Assembly: GCA_013002105.1 (NCBI GenBank)
Contig: JABDKS010000535.1
Location: 1 to 34,506 of the forward strand
From: Pirellulaceae bacterium
GTDB taxonomy: Bacteria > Planctomycetota > Planctomycetia > Pirellulales > Pirellulaceae
Reading direction: 5' to 3'
Length of the DNA stretch: 34,506 nt
Shown: one piece after another, positions 26,362-34,506 of the stretch
How positions within the stretch are numbered: the first letter of the stretch is position 1
Layout of the letters: each line of letters begins with the position of its first letter
Translations under genes and position numbers: made by a program
Notes under the pieces: generated by a model
The model's input: the letters and a program-made list of their open reading frames with translations, nothing else
What the model was told of the DNA's origin: nothing
Database searches by the model: none

Positions 26362-26670
26362 ATGGCACTTACCCAAGACGAAGTTCGCAAGCTGGCCTTG
26401 CTGGCGCGACTGGAGCTCTCGGATGAAGAAGTCGTCACGTTGGCCCCTCAGATCGAGAGCATTCTAGGCTTCGTCGCCCAGCTCTCCGAATTGGACACCG
26501 ATGACGTCGAGCCGATGACGACGGCATTGGACGTCGACAATCGTTGGCGTGCAGACGAGCCGGTAGCGAGTTTGTCCAATGACGATGCGTTAAAAAATTC
26601 TCCCTCGTGCGATGACGCCTGTTTTTTGGTGCCGGCGGTCTTGGGGACAGCAGCGGCCAAGAAGTCGTAG
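26362..26670 (+). CDS. gatC: Asp/Glu-tRNA amidotransferase subunit C
   Basis: A 102-residue GatC. The opening MALTQDEVRKLALLARLELSDEE and LDTDDVEPMTTAL are family hallmarks. It acts as a small scaffold for GatA and GatB in converting Glu-tRNA(Gln) or Asp-tRNA(Asn) to the amidated form. GatA and GatB are not in this window and the next gene is unrelated, so gatC is here away from its usual partner genes. Placed 35 bp after rpmB; co-transcription is likely. Confidence 0.92.
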   Translation: MALTQDEVRKLALLARLELSDEEVVTLAPQIESILGFVAQLSELDTDDVEPMTTALDVDNRWRADEPVASLSNDDALKNSPSCDDACFLVPAVLGTAAAKKS

Positions 26671-26949
26671 GCCGATCGGTTACCACTTGGCGAGCTTCTT
26701 ACATCGCCGCACGATTCTTACAAATTGGACGTGCTTTCCAAAGCCGATTGGTGCGTCGAATCGGTCGCTCAGATGGAATCTGGTGCGCACAGGAAGCTGA
26801 ATCGATCGAAGTGGGGTGAAACGCGGTTGGGAAACTCGTTTTGGCATCGATCTTGCATCGAAGTCGGACAAGCGGTTACCACCAAGATCGGCCGTTGCGT
26901 CGGCCGTCGACCGATCGCTTCTAGGGCTTCCACCTTTCGTGAGACTTTT

Positions 26950-27870
26950 ATGCATCGCTACTTGTTCGTCCTGATTGCCTGCGCTGCTGCCTGTCTGGCG
27001 GGAAGCGATACAGCGCTTTCGCAGAATCCTTCACCATCGCCGGATCGACCCTCGATGCGACTGCGTCCGTTGGGGGCACCCAGTGCGGTGGACAAGTACC
27101 GCACGCAAGATCGCTTTCGAGAGACAGCCTATGATTCACAGTCATCCGTGGTGACCTCCGCGGCTGTAAACGCTGACGTGCGCCAGGTGGTCATGCTACA
27201 AAACGGCGGGATTGTTTCGCCGTCGCTGCCACCCGATGCGATGGCAATGCCAGATCCAAGATCGATGCAGCCGCAGCCGCCAGCTGGTGGTTCGTTTGCG
27301 CCGCCGGGAACAGCAATGCCGGCGGTTGTGGATTCGGCACCCCGAATGCTACCGACCGGTCCTCCTGCCAATTCAATGGGGACGTCGACGGGAACAACGT
27401 ATCCGGGTTCGCAAATGGGGATTCCCAGTTCCAGCGACTATGCACCGATGTCACCTCCACAATTGAATCAAGCCAACTTTGCAACCATTGATAACTGCAA
27501 CTGCATTTCGGCGCCGAGCGGCTATAGCGCTGCTTGCGGGACGCCCTGCGGATCCAATGGGGGTTACATCGCTCCGCAGTCGTATGCGGCACCGGTATCG
27601 CAAACTTATATTCCACCGGACGCGCAGATTTCTGCGCCGGCGGTGATGCCGGGCGTCCCGCTGGCGGCACCCTCAGTGACCCCCGGGATCATTGGTCAGG
27701 GTGGTTTAGGTCAGGGTGGATTTGGATTGGGTGGTTCGCCGCCACGATCACTGATCACGCTGGGGCAGCAGAATTTGCCGGTCCAAGTCGGTCAAGGACT
27801 GTGGGGACAACCGGTAGCGTATGTACCTGGGCAGCGGGTCCGAAATTGGATCCGATATTTCTTTCCCTAG
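26950..27870 (+). CDS. Secreted Gly/Pro/Gln-rich protein
   Basis: A 306-residue protein with a signal peptide (MHRYLFVLIACAAACLAGSD). The mature region is low complexity, rich in Pro, Gly, Ala, Met, Ser and Gln, with a Cys cluster near the middle (NCNCISAPSGYSAACGTPCG). The C-terminal end is more ordered: QVGQGLWGQPVAYVPGQRVRNWIRYFFP, a motif I associate with planctomycete secreted proteins. A cell-surface role is inferred. ATG 26950 begins the signal peptide and GTGAG lies upstream; 75 in-frame residues before it are rejected. It ends 29 bp from the convergent aldolase. Confidence 0.7.
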   Translation: MHRYLFVLIACAAACLAGSDTALSQNPSPSPDRPSMRLRPLGAPSAVDKYRTQDRFRETAYDSQSSVVTSAAVNADVRQVVMLQNGGIVSPSLPPDAMAMPDPRSMQPQPPAGGSFAPPGTAMPAVVDSAPRMLPTGPPANSMGTSTGTTYPGSQMGIPSSSDYAPMSPPQLNQANFATIDNCNCISAPSGYSAACGTPCGSNGGYIAPQSYAAPVSQTYIPPDAQISAPAVMPGVPLAAPSVTPGIIGQGGLGQGGFGLGGSPPRSLITLGQQNLPVQVGQGLWGQPVAYVPGQRVRNWIRYFFP

Positions 27871-27899
27871 TCGCGCAGCAGCGACCGCGGGGTGATCAA

Positions 27900-28877
27900 T
27901 TATTTCAGCTGCCCAATCACTCGCTGGACGATCTGTTCGATCGTGTCGGCGGGCAGCGATGGCCCGGACTGAACATCGGCGACGCTGGCGACCAAAGCGT
28001 CGATTTCACGTTGTGTCCGCGAGATCGCGTCACGTTGTTGTTGCGAAATCGGAACGCGTCCTGGACCCAGGTCCCAGCCTCGGGATCGAGCACCGGCACG
28101 GAATCCTTCGGGAAATTCTCCCAACGAGATCATCGCGTCAAAGAGCGGTAGCAGCTGATGCTGCAATTTCATCGCTTCGGTCACATTGCCCGCTAAGACC
28201 GCCCGATGGACCGCGCGGGTCAGTTCTGGAACCACGCCGCTTGTCGCGTTGGTGCCACCGTCAACACCGGCGATCAGCATCGGCGCCAGCGAGGCATCCC
28301 ACCCGGTCAGGAAAGAGAAATCATCACGGAGCGGTCGAATTGCCGACATCATCCGCAGCATGTTGGGCAGATCGCCGGAGCTGTCTTTGATACCGATGAC
28401 GCGGGGGCATTCCGACGCAAGGCGAATAACCGTTCTGACTTCGATCGGCGAAGCGAACAATGGAATGTTGTACAGCGTTACGTCGACGGAGACGGCATCG
28501 GCAATTTCGCGAAAATACGCGTACACACCTTCTTCGCTCAGCCGGTAGTAGAAAGGTGCCACAATGGCGACGGCACGAACGCCCATTTCACCATAAGCGT
28601 CGCAGGCGGCGATCGTTTCTTTAACGTTGGCCTCGGCTGCCCCGGCCAAAATGGGTACGCGACCGGCCGTTTGTTCGACAACGATCTGCACGATCCGCCG
28701 TCGTTCAGTCGCGGTAAATCGAACGAATTCGCCCGTGCTGCCATTGGGATACAAACCATCGACGCCACGCTCAATCAGCCAATCGACGTAACCACGAAGG
28801 GTTTGTTCATCGACCCGTCCCTGCGCGTCAACCGGCGTGATATTAGGAGTCAAAATTCCGGAGATGCGATTGGGCAT
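27900..28877 (-). CDS. DapA/NAL superfamily aldolase-lyase
   Basis: A 325-residue TIM-barrel class I aldolase or lyase. Signature features are GSTGE (46-50), Y136 in TLYNIPLF, and the Schiff-base K164 in IGIKDSSGD. These fit dihydrodipicolinate synthase, N-acetylneuraminate lyase or related keto-acid aldolases. The C-terminal region past the usual barrel (about 280-325; [16 protein letters not shown]) carries a short helical addition. I cannot tell substrate from the sequence, so no gene symbol. ATG 28877 is the start. It shares a convergent end with the Gly/Pro-rich gene. Confidence 0.85.
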   Translation of the reverse strand: MPNRISGILTPNITPVDAQGRVDEQTLRGYVDWLIERGVDGLYPNGSTGEFVRFTATERRRIVQIVVEQTAGRVPILAGAAEANVKETIAACDAYGEMGVRAVAIVAPFYYRLSEEGVYAYFREIADAVSVDVTLYNIPLFASPIEVRTVIRLASECPRVIGIKDSSGDLPNMLRMMSAIRPLRDDFSFLTGWDASLAPMLIAGVDGGTNATSGVVPELTRAVHRAVLAGNVTEAMKLQHQLLPLFDAMISLGEFPEGFRAGARSRGWDLGPGRVPISQQQRDAISRTQREIDALVASVADVQSGPSLPADTIEQIVQRVIGQLK

Positions 28878-28987
28878 TTCGTTGGTCGATCCGAATCGAT
28901 GGAGTCCAGCGCGTTGATCAGTTCGCAGTCATGACGTGTCCAGCCGGTGCCATTTCTGGCTGACTGCCGATGGAGGCATGAGCACAT

Positions 28988-29008
28988 GTGCCGGTAAACC
29001 GCCGGCAC
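28988..29008 (-). terminator. Possible hairpin after hppA
   Basis: Seven-base arms GTGCCGG and CCGGCAC enclose a seven-base loop, ten bases beyond the hppA stop. No T-run follows, so it could be an RNA-stability hairpin rather than an intrinsic terminator. Confidence 0.35.
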
Positions 29009-29017
29009 GTGCGGACG

Positions 29018-31447
29018 CTAGATCAACGAAGCGATCACGAGTGCCACCACGCTCATCAGCTTCAATAGGATATTCAAAGAGGGTCCCGATGTGTCCTTGA
29101 AGGGGTCACCGACGGTGTCGCCGACGACAGCAGCTTTGTGGGCTTCGCTGCCCTTGCTTAGTGTGACGCCGTTTACCTCGAAACCTTCTTCGATCATCTT
29201 TTTGGCGTTGTCCCAAGCACCCCCTGCATTGGATTGGAACAGTGCCATGAGCACACCGCTCACTGTCACTCCAGCCAACAACCCACCAAGCATCAACGCG
29301 TTGGTATTGTCGGTCCAGCCCAACAATAAGGGCACAAAACCAAAGCCGACCGGAACCAGCACGGCAACCACGCCCGGCAAGATCATTTCGCGGATGGACG
29401 CCCGAGTCGAAATCGCGACGCACTTGCCATACTCGGGTTTCCCGTCAGCAGCTTCGAATGTTTTCTGATCCGCGTCGGACCAGTCCGCAAATTCTTTCCC
29501 CTCGTTGGAGTTCATCACGTTCAGCGCGGCTTTCAGCTCGGGAATGTCTTTGAACTGCCGACGAACCTCTTCGATCATTGCCATCGCAGCGCGTCCAACG
29601 GCGTTCATCGAAAGTGCAGAAAACAGAAACGGCAACATCGCTCCGACAAACAGTGATGCCATGACGTAGGGATTGGTAATGCTGATCTCCGAAATTTGTA
29701 ACGCTTCGGGATGGGTTGCGTTGTAGGACGTGATGAAGGCGGCGAATAAGGCGAGAGCTGTTAGCGCGGCCGAGCCAATTGCAAATCCCTTTCCGATCGC
29801 AGCGGTCGTGTTTCCGACCGCATCAAGTTTGTCGGTGCGTTCGCGAACTTCGCTGGGCAGGTCTGCCATTTCGGCGATCCCGCCGGCGTTGTCAGAGATC
29901 GGCCCGTACGCGTCGACAGCCAACTGAATACCTGTGTTAGAGAGCATTCCCACCGCGGCGATCGCGATGCCGTACAAGCCGGCAAAGTAGTTGGCACCCA
30001 GGATGGCCGCTGCGATGATGATGATCGGAATCGCGGTGGACATCATTCCCACACCGAGTCCGGCGATGATCGTCGTCGCGGAACCGGTCACGCTTTGACG
30101 AACGATGGACTTGACCGGCGGAGTTCCCGTGCCGGTGTAGAACTCGGTGATCTTGCCGATAGCCAGACCCGCAGCGAGGCCGAAAATGATCGCACAGAAC
30201 ACGCCATTGCTGGTGTAGACGACGTCGTTCAATTCCCACGTGCCCGGCAGCATGAATTTGATGATGGCGTAAGTCAGAATCAGCAGGATTCCAGCCGAGC
30301 CGAATTCGCCGATGTTTAATGCGTGGTGCGGATCACCACCCTCTTTGACCTTCACAAAGAATGTTCCCGCGATCGAAGTCAGAATTCCGACGCCCGCTAA
30401 AACGAGCGGTAGCAACACGGCGGATAGGCCACCAAAACTGTCCAGGTCGCCTTCGTTGAACACCGTAAAGAACGCAGCGCCCAAAACCATTGTGCCGATA
30501 ATCGATCCGACATACGACTCGAACAGGTCAGCCCCCATGCCAGCGACGTCACCGACGTTATCACCAACGTTGTCGGCGATCGTGGCTGGGTTCAACGGGT
30601 GGTCCTCTGGAATTCCCGCTTCGACTTTCCCAACCAAGTCAGCACCGACGTCCGCTGCCTTGGTGTAGATCCCGCCACCCACCCGCGCGAACAACGCAAT
30701 GGACGATGCACCAAATGAAAACCCTGTCAGCACGGTGATGACACGTGTGATACTGGATTGAGTGTCCAAGCCAAACAGGGTGCCATAGACAACGAACAAG
30801 ACGCTCAAACCAAGTACACCCAGGCCGACTACTCCCATGCCCATCACCGAGCCACCGGCGAACGCGACTTCCAACGCCTGACCTAAACTCGTACGAGCCG
30901 CGTTGGTTGTCCGCACATTGGCCTTGGTTGCCACTTTCATACCGACGAATCCAGCCAGCGCAGAACAGATTGCTCCGAGTGCGAACGAGAGGGCAATCAA
31001 TGGCGATGACGCGTCGCCTTGAGTCGAGCCGCCATATCCGAGCAACAGTGCCACAGCGATCACAAACATTGCCAAGATGGTGTACTCGGCTTTTAAAAAC
31101 GACATTGCCCCTTCGGTAATGTTGCCGGCGATTCGTGCCATTCGGTCCGTCCCGACTTCCTGTTGAGACACCCAGGTCGATTTCCAATAGGTGAATCCGA
31201 GACCGGCGATGCCGAGGAACGGGATGATGAAGGCGATCCAAGGGACGCCGCCTCCGGAGCTGATTTCTCCGGTTTGAACGTCCGCTGCCGTCACGGCGAC
31301 TCGGGTGTCGGGCTCCATGGTCGATGTTACTTCATCGTCTGTTTGCACCGTCGTTTCGGGAGATTCCTGGAGTGCGAATGCCTGCACCGGTGCGACCAAG
31401 ATCGCGACGAATAGGACGAGGACGAATGACTTGGGGACTACCGACAT
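29018..31447 (-). CDS. hppA: K+-dependent membrane pyrophosphatase HppA
   Basis: An 809-residue integral membrane H+ or Na+ pumping pyrophosphatase. Substrate-site motifs are [11 protein letters not shown] (266-276), DNVGDNVGD (292-300) and [15 protein letters not shown] (513-527). The residue after GNTT is Ala (GNTTAA, 545-550), the position where K+-independent enzymes carry Lys; so this is a K+-dependent type. It hydrolyses pyrophosphate to pump cations. The N-terminus bears a signal-like stretch and an acidic periplasmic segment (residues about 28-65) before the first core helix. An AAGGAAG lies nine bases before the ATG at 31447. Confidence 0.95.
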   Translation of the reverse strand: MSVVPKSFVLVLFVAILVAPVQAFALQESPETTVQTDDEVTSTMEPDTRVAVTAADVQTGEISSGGGVPWIAFIIPFLGIAGLGFTYWKSTWVSQQEVGTDRMARIAGNITEGAMSFLKAEYTILAMFVIAVALLLGYGGSTQGDASSPLIALSFALGAICSALAGFVGMKVATKANVRTTNAARTSLGQALEVAFAGGSVMGMGVVGLGVLGLSVLFVVYGTLFGLDTQSSITRVITVLTGFSFGASSIALFARVGGGIYTKAADVGADLVGKVEAGIPEDHPLNPATIADNVGDNVGDVAGMGADLFESYVGSIIGTMVLGAAFFTVFNEGDLDSFGGLSAVLLPLVLAGVGILTSIAGTFFVKVKEGGDPHHALNIGEFGSAGILLILTYAIIKFMLPGTWELNDVVYTSNGVFCAIIFGLAAGLAIGKITEFYTGTGTPPVKSIVRQSVTGSATTIIAGLGVGMMSTAIPIIIIAAAILGANYFAGLYGIAIAAVGMLSNTGIQLAVDAYGPISDNAGGIAEMADLPSEVRERTDKLDAVGNTTAAIGKGFAIGSAALTALALFAAFITSYNATHPEALQISEISITNPYVMASLFVGAMLPFLFSALSMNAVGRAAMAMIEEVRRQFKDIPELKAALNVMNSNEGKEFADWSDADQKTFEAADGKPEYGKCVAISTRASIREMILPGVVAVLVPVGFGFVPLLLGWTDNTNALMLGGLLAGVTVSGVLMALFQSNAGGAWDNAKKMIEEGFEVNGVTLSKGSEAHKAAVVGDTVGDPFKDTSGPSLNILLKLMSVVALVIASLI

Positions 31448-31537
31448 GTTGTGTCTTCCTTCGTTACACGATTGCCATCCGTGGCCAATGGGGAAATCCG
31501 CCGCGGAGTGGAACTTGAATCAAATGGGAGGGCGGGC

Positions 31538-31566
31538 ATTATGGGCGATATTTGCGACGTTTGAAT
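31538..31566 (-). promoter_or_regulatory. Candidate promoter for hppA
   Basis: On the minus strand TTCAAA (31561-31566, 4 of 6) and CATAAT (31538-31543, 5 of 6) with 17 bp spacing, about 91 bp before the hppA ATG. It lies after the terminator of the thioredoxin-like gene, which fits. Confidence 0.4.
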
Positions 31567-31599
31567 ACATGGGTTAGCAGTCGCAACCGACCGAAAACC

Positions 31600-31637
31600 A
31601 AAAAGAAGCCGCCACGGAGTATTCTCGGTGGCGGCTC
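31600..31637 (-). terminator. Intrinsic terminator after thioredoxin-like gene
   Basis: On the minus strand, AGCCGCCACCGAG pairs with CTCCGTGGCGGCT across a 4-base AATA loop with one mismatch, followed by TTCTTTTTGG. It lies 36 bp beyond the stop of the thioredoxin-like gene. Confidence 0.85.
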
Positions 31638-31673
31638 ACGGTGATCAGCGGTGTATCTGGCGGCAACTCGTGG

Positions 31674-32186
31674 CTACCGAACTTCGTACTGGTCGGCTTC
31701 GGCCAGCAGCCCCCGCATTGCCCGCGGCGGCTGGTAGCCGACTCGATGAGCGATGACCTTGCCAGACGGGGATCCCAGTAAAGTTGTTGGAAATGCTGGA
31801 ATCTTGATGCGACTCAGAGTTTCGTGGTTCGTTTTCGGCGTCAGACGAATCGCAATGAAATCGCCCGACAGGCTGTTTTGGATATCCGAATTGCACCAGG
31901 TATCTCGCTTCATCGCGTCACAATAGACGCATCGATCGGAGGTGATGAAAATCACCATCGGAAGGCCCAGTCGCTTGGACTCAAGCCATCCCGACTGCAA
32001 ATCCGTATACCAAGTGATTGGCTGGCTGAACTGTTCCGGCGGCATCGTATGAATCGACGTCGGGTAGGACGGGGCTTGGTAAGCGGGGAAGTCAGCTCGG
32101 GCGGTCTGAGAGGAGGTGAAAAGGAGCGCAGCGATCGCAAAGAGAGGGAGGGATCCAAATCCCAGACAAACCATGATTCGATTCAC
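31674..32186 (-). CDS. Exported thioredoxin-like protein
   Basis: A 170-residue protein with an N-terminal export segment (VNRIMVCLGFGSLPLFAIAA), then a thioredoxin fold. The CxxC site is C86-V-Y-C89 (SDRCVYCDAMKRDTW) and the cis-Pro loop is IPAFPTTLL (P133). A redox or disulfide-handling role in the periplasm is inferred. I chose GTG 32186 because GGAG lies eight bases upstream; ATG 32174 is possible. The extended frame to 32297 has no such site. Followed by a terminator. Confidence 0.8.
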   Translation of the reverse strand: MNRIMVCLGFGSLPLFAIAALLFTSSQTARADFPAYQAPSYPTSIHTMPPEQFSQPITWYTDLQSGWLESKRLGLPMVIFITSDRCVYCDAMKRDTWCNSDIQNSLSGDFIAIRLTPKTNHETLSRIKIPAFPTTLLGSPSGKVIAHRVGYQPPRAMRGLLAEADQYEVR

Positions 32187-32383
32187 GGTGGTTCTCCAGT
32201 GTGAAGAGAATGAGTAGAAAAGCGAAGGCAATGTATGTGCGGAGTAGGTGTGTTGCACAAGCTGGGCACCCTGAGGGTGACGGTTGGCACTCCCCAATAG
32301 AATGATCAGCTACCGCGGTGACCCGTCATCGGAGAAATGCTTCCGAAAGCATCGACTTGGCTTTATCCGTGCGGGTTCTGTGA

Positions 32384-32421
32384 CTTTTCACGGGAGTTCC
32401 GACGCAGCACACTAGATCGGG
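32384..32421 (+). repeat. 38-bp direct repeat, copy 1
   Basis: Matches 32453-32490 at about 34 of 38 positions. Shared core: ggagttccgacgcag, then cactagatcggg with a short difference between. Centre-to-centre distance is 69 bp. Confidence 0.8.
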
Positions 32422-32452
32422 TTACAAGCCTTGGATCACCCAGGTTCCAACC

Positions 32453-32490
32453 ATTTTCACTGGAGTTCCGACGCAGAGCACTAGATCGGG
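32453..32490 (+). repeat. 38-bp direct repeat, copy 2
   Basis: Second copy of the repeat at 32384-32421, same orientation. Lies about 117 bp downstream of the ruvA stop, as transcribed on the minus strand. Confidence 0.8.
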
Positions 32491-32607
32491 GGGTGACGAT
32501 TCAGCTGGTCGAACGGCGAAATGACCGTGATTCGGGCATTCCGTTTTACCTAACACGGGCCGCTGGAAGCGTTCGACGGTCCGGCGAGCCCGAATTCCAA
32601 GATACTC

Positions 32608-33240
32608 CTAGGCCGATCGCTGATAGATGGCCGTCAGGAGGGATTCCGTATCTTTGAATTTTTTGCCCGACGAGATTGCTTCGTCGATCAGTTTTCGCGC
32701 GTCGGCTTCGCTGTGCCCCAAAGTCACCAACGCGTCATACGTTTCGCTGACGACGTGGCTTGCCGCATCGTCGGCCGTTCCGACCGATTCGCGATCGACC
32801 ATCAAAGCAAAACGGGGCATTTTTCGACGCAGCTTGGCAATGATGCGTTCACTCGTCGCAGGTCCCACGCCGGGTAGCGCCGAGAGTCCTTTGGCGTCTT
32901 GCTGTTCGATCAAGATGGCCAGTTCTTTGACCGGTCGCACCATCGCTCGCAGTGCTTTTTTGACACCGACGCCGTCAACGCTGCAAAACAGGTCAAAAAA
33001 CTGCCGCTCTGGTTCGGTGAGGAAACCGATCAGTCTGGGCGTCAGTCGTCCGCCTTGAGCATTGCCTTCGATGTAATCAAGCGTATGCAAACGGGTCTTT
33101 TCACCAATATGGTTTTGCAGTTGTCTGCGTGTGTAATCGGCAACCAACACCTCGTATTCAAACGGATCCGATTCGATAACAACCGCTGTTTCGCCGACGC
33201 GGATTAAGTTTCCAGAGATAGTGACGATCACGGTGGGCAT
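32608..33240 (-). CDS. ruvA: Holliday junction branch-migration subunit RuvA
   Basis: A 210-residue RuvA. The N-terminal OB part has [17 protein letters not shown], followed by two helix-hairpin-helix motifs, [12 protein letters not shown] (about 90-101) and [16 protein letters not shown] (about 122-137). The C-terminal domain (about 160-210) is present and binds RuvB in the family. It tetramerises on four-way junctions. It lies 75 bp after ruvC on the same strand; ruvB is not in the window. Length is typical. Confidence 0.95.
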   Translation of the reverse strand: MPTVIVTISGNLIRVGETAVVIESDPFEYEVLVADYTRRQLQNHIGEKTRLHTLDYIEGNAQGGRLTPRLIGFLTEPERQFFDLFCSVDGVGVKKALRAMVRPVKELAILIEQQDAKGLSALPGVGPATSERIIAKLRRKMPRFALMVDRESVGTADDAASHVVSETYDALVTLGHSEADARKLIDEAISSGKKFKDTESLLTAIYQRSA

Positions 33241-33315
33241 CCTCGTAAGACAGACTGTCGTCCGTCGCAGAAAGGTCGAACAGAGTTCACCGCGTCGATT
33301 GCGATGTCCCGATGG

Positions 33316-33825
33316 CTACTTTAGAAGTTCGCTCATGGGCGAGCCGCTGCCAAGGTGGTATCCACAGAGAGCGATCGCTAAAGCGTCCGCGACGTCGGCG
33401 GGTTCCGGCAAACTTGGCAGGTTTAATTGTGACTGAACCGCCAATTGCATTTGGTGTTTGGGGGCGCGACCGTTGCCGGTCAGCACCTTTTTGACGCGAG
33501 TGGGCTCGAAGTGCACCACTGGAATTCCGGCCGCTGCGGCAGCCAGGCAGATCACCCCGCGGGCGTGTCCCATCAGGATCGCCGTCCGCGGCCGATCGTA
33601 ATGCGAAAACAACTGCTCCAACGACATCATTTGGCAGTCGTGGGCCTGGATGACTTCGGTGACGCCGGTGTGGATTTCATGCAAGCGTGTTTCGATACTT
33701 GCCTTGGCCTTGCTGCGAACCACGCCGGCTTCGATCAAGCGGATTTTGGAGCCGGTGACCTCGATCACGCCATATCCAGTGGTATTCAATCCAGGGTCGA
33801 TACCCAAGATGATTTTTTCGCTCAC
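33316..33825 (-). CDS. ruvC: Holliday junction resolvase RuvC
   Basis: A 169-residue RuvC. The four acidic catalytic residues are D10 (LGIDPGL), E70 (MSLEQLF), D144 and D147 ([11 protein letters not shown]). It cuts Holliday junctions with RuvAB. GTG 33825 is the start because it overlaps the cysS TGA as GTGA; a TTG at 33840 would overlap the cysS frame by 19 bases. This makes the pair translationally coupled. ruvA follows after 75 bp. Confidence 0.95.
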   Translation of the reverse strand: MSEKIILGIDPGLNTTGYGVIEVTGSKIRLIEAGVVRSKAKASIETRLHEIHTGVTEVIQAHDCQMMSLEQLFSHYDRPRTAILMGHARGVICLAAAAAGIPVVHFEPTRVKKVLTGNGRAPKHQMQLAVQSQLNLPSLPEPADVADALAIALCGYHLGSGSPMSELLK

Positions 33826-34506
33826 GTGGTGCGTTCCCAACTGGTGCCGTCTTTTTTGTCCAGCAGTGCGACGCCCAACTGAGACAAGCGATCACGGATG
33901 GCATCGCCGGTGGCGTAGTCTTTGCGCTCGCGGGCTTCTTTTCGTAGATCGATCAACAAATGGACGACTTGATCGAGCAAGTCAGCGTCACCGCCGTCGC
34001 CGCCGGCACGCGTGGTTGGTTTGACAAAGATCCCCAGCACCACCGCCAAGTCGTGAATCACCGTTGCGGCTCGGAGCAATGATTCAACGGCCGGCGCTTT
34101 GGGGTCGGCACCAGCGGCGAGTTGATGCTGGTCGATGTGGCGGTTGAGTGCACGCAGCGAATCAAACAACAAGCTGATTGCAACGCCGGTGTTAAAATCA
34201 TCGTCCATCGCTGCCAAAAATTTGTCGCGGAATACTTTGATATCGCACAGCAGTTCGTCTTTGCCGGGATCAAAATCACCTTCGTCACGAGTCCGTACGG
34301 TTGGCAAATCGTAAAACGAACGACCGGTGATTTCGGCGAACCGGTCAAAGAAGCGATAGAAACCTTCCAGTGACGCGCCGGCTTCGGCCAACGCGTCGGG
34401 GCCGTACATGATCGTGGAACGGTAATGCGAGCGAAGCAGGAAGAAACGAATTCGTTCGCCGGTTTGTTGGCGGATCAAATCCGCTAATCCGCCGGCGCCT
34501 TTGCTG
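33822..34506 (-). CDS. cysS: Cysteinyl-tRNA synthetase, C-terminal part
   Basis: The frame enters from the right edge and ends with TGA at 33822-33824, so only 227 codons of the C-terminus are here. The visible edge reads [21 protein letters not shown], which should be the end of the KMSKS loop region. [21 protein letters not shown] follows, then the DALR domain with [18 protein letters not shown] and the C-terminal [30 protein letters not shown]. It charges tRNA(Cys). GTGA overlap with ruvC suggests one operon. Confidence 0.95.
   Translation of the reverse strand, partial: SKGAGGLADLIRQQTGERIRFFLLRSHYRSTIMYGPDALAEAGASLEGFYRFFDRFAEITGRSFYDLPTVRTRDEGDFDPGKDELLCDIKVFRDKFLAAMDDDFNTGVAISLLFDSLRALNRHIDQHQLAAGADPKAPAVESLLRAATVIHDLAVVLGIFVKPTTRAGGDGGDADLLDQVVHLLIDLRKEARERKDYATGDAIRDRLSQLGVALLDKKDGTSWERTT

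Larger units (their letters stand above)
32187..32607. other. Intergenic region between thioredoxin-like gene and ruvA
   Basis: 421 bp without a supported gene. It contains two 38-bp near-direct repeats (32384-32421 and 32453-32490) and should contain the thioredoxin promoter. Confidence 0.5.

Noticed and set aside
9363..28877. A sialic-acid pathway linking the sialidase-like gene and the DapA/NAL aldolase
   Set aside because: They are about 17 kb apart with unrelated genes between, and the aldolase substrate cannot be read; no transporter or epimerase is nearby.
28206..28934. Plus-strand open frame opposite the aldolase gene (242 codons)
   Set aside because: Antisense to a clear DapA/NAL-type gene, with irregular composition and no motif.
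1..34506. tRNA, rRNA, tmRNA, RNase P RNA and riboswitches
   Set aside because: I looked in the intergenic gaps and saw no cloverleaf or conserved core that I could support by eye; a covariance search was not possible.

Overview
The window looks like chromosomal DNA from a planctomycete, most likely family Pirellulaceae (Rhodopirellula-like). The evidence is a giant PVC-type secreted heme protein with a ThuA domain, a 3-keto-disaccharide hydrolase (DUF1080) protein, a membrane-anchored Ser/Thr kinase, a CPXCG Cys-rich protein, an H+/Na+ pyrophosphatase, many secreted hypotheticals, few Shine-Dalgarno sites and mid-range GC. No rRNA, tRNA, CRISPR array, integrase or transposase was seen.

Layout. 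1-2076 (minus): the 5' end of a possible histidine-kinase-type ATPase protein, a ComB-like phosphatase, and a TIGR01777-type SDR epimerase. 2077-3205 is an accessory patch: a GxxExxY gene tightly bracketed by two 75-bp hairpin repeats, then a possible relic of a type I methylase tail. 3235-5030 (minus): a CPXCG protein with a 22-bp perfect palindrome upstream, and a two-gene unit of unknown function (Cys-cluster/proline-rich protein plus a 330-aa protein). 5123-13407 is a secretory block: the 1411-aa ThuA/dehydrogenase/diheme/discoidin protein, a sialidase-like protein convergent with it, and a 62-aa protein translationally coupled to a secreted transglutaminase-like protein.

13565-23647 (plus): RecQ, FtsH, RsgA, a small membrane protein and a transmembrane kinase. 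23805-24989: a small monoheme protein followed by a strong terminator, then a DUF1080 protein. 25157-27870: a lipoprotein candidate (minus), bL28, GatC and a Gly/Pro/Gln-rich secreted protein. 27900-31447 (minus): a DapA/NAL-superfamily aldolase and HppA. 31674-34506 (minus): a periplasmic thioredoxin-like protein, then RuvA, RuvC and the C-terminal part of CysS, the last two overlapping by GTGA.

Housekeeping functions (translation, Holliday junction processing, protein quality control, ribosome maturation) are interleaved with planctomycete-type secreted enzymes for polysaccharide or glycoconjugate use. The least explained parts are the 3664-5030 unit, the 11288/11476 coupled pair, the hairpin-flanked GxxExxY cassette and the Met-free monoheme protein. 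I did not find a clearly new multi-gene system. These four are the best leads.
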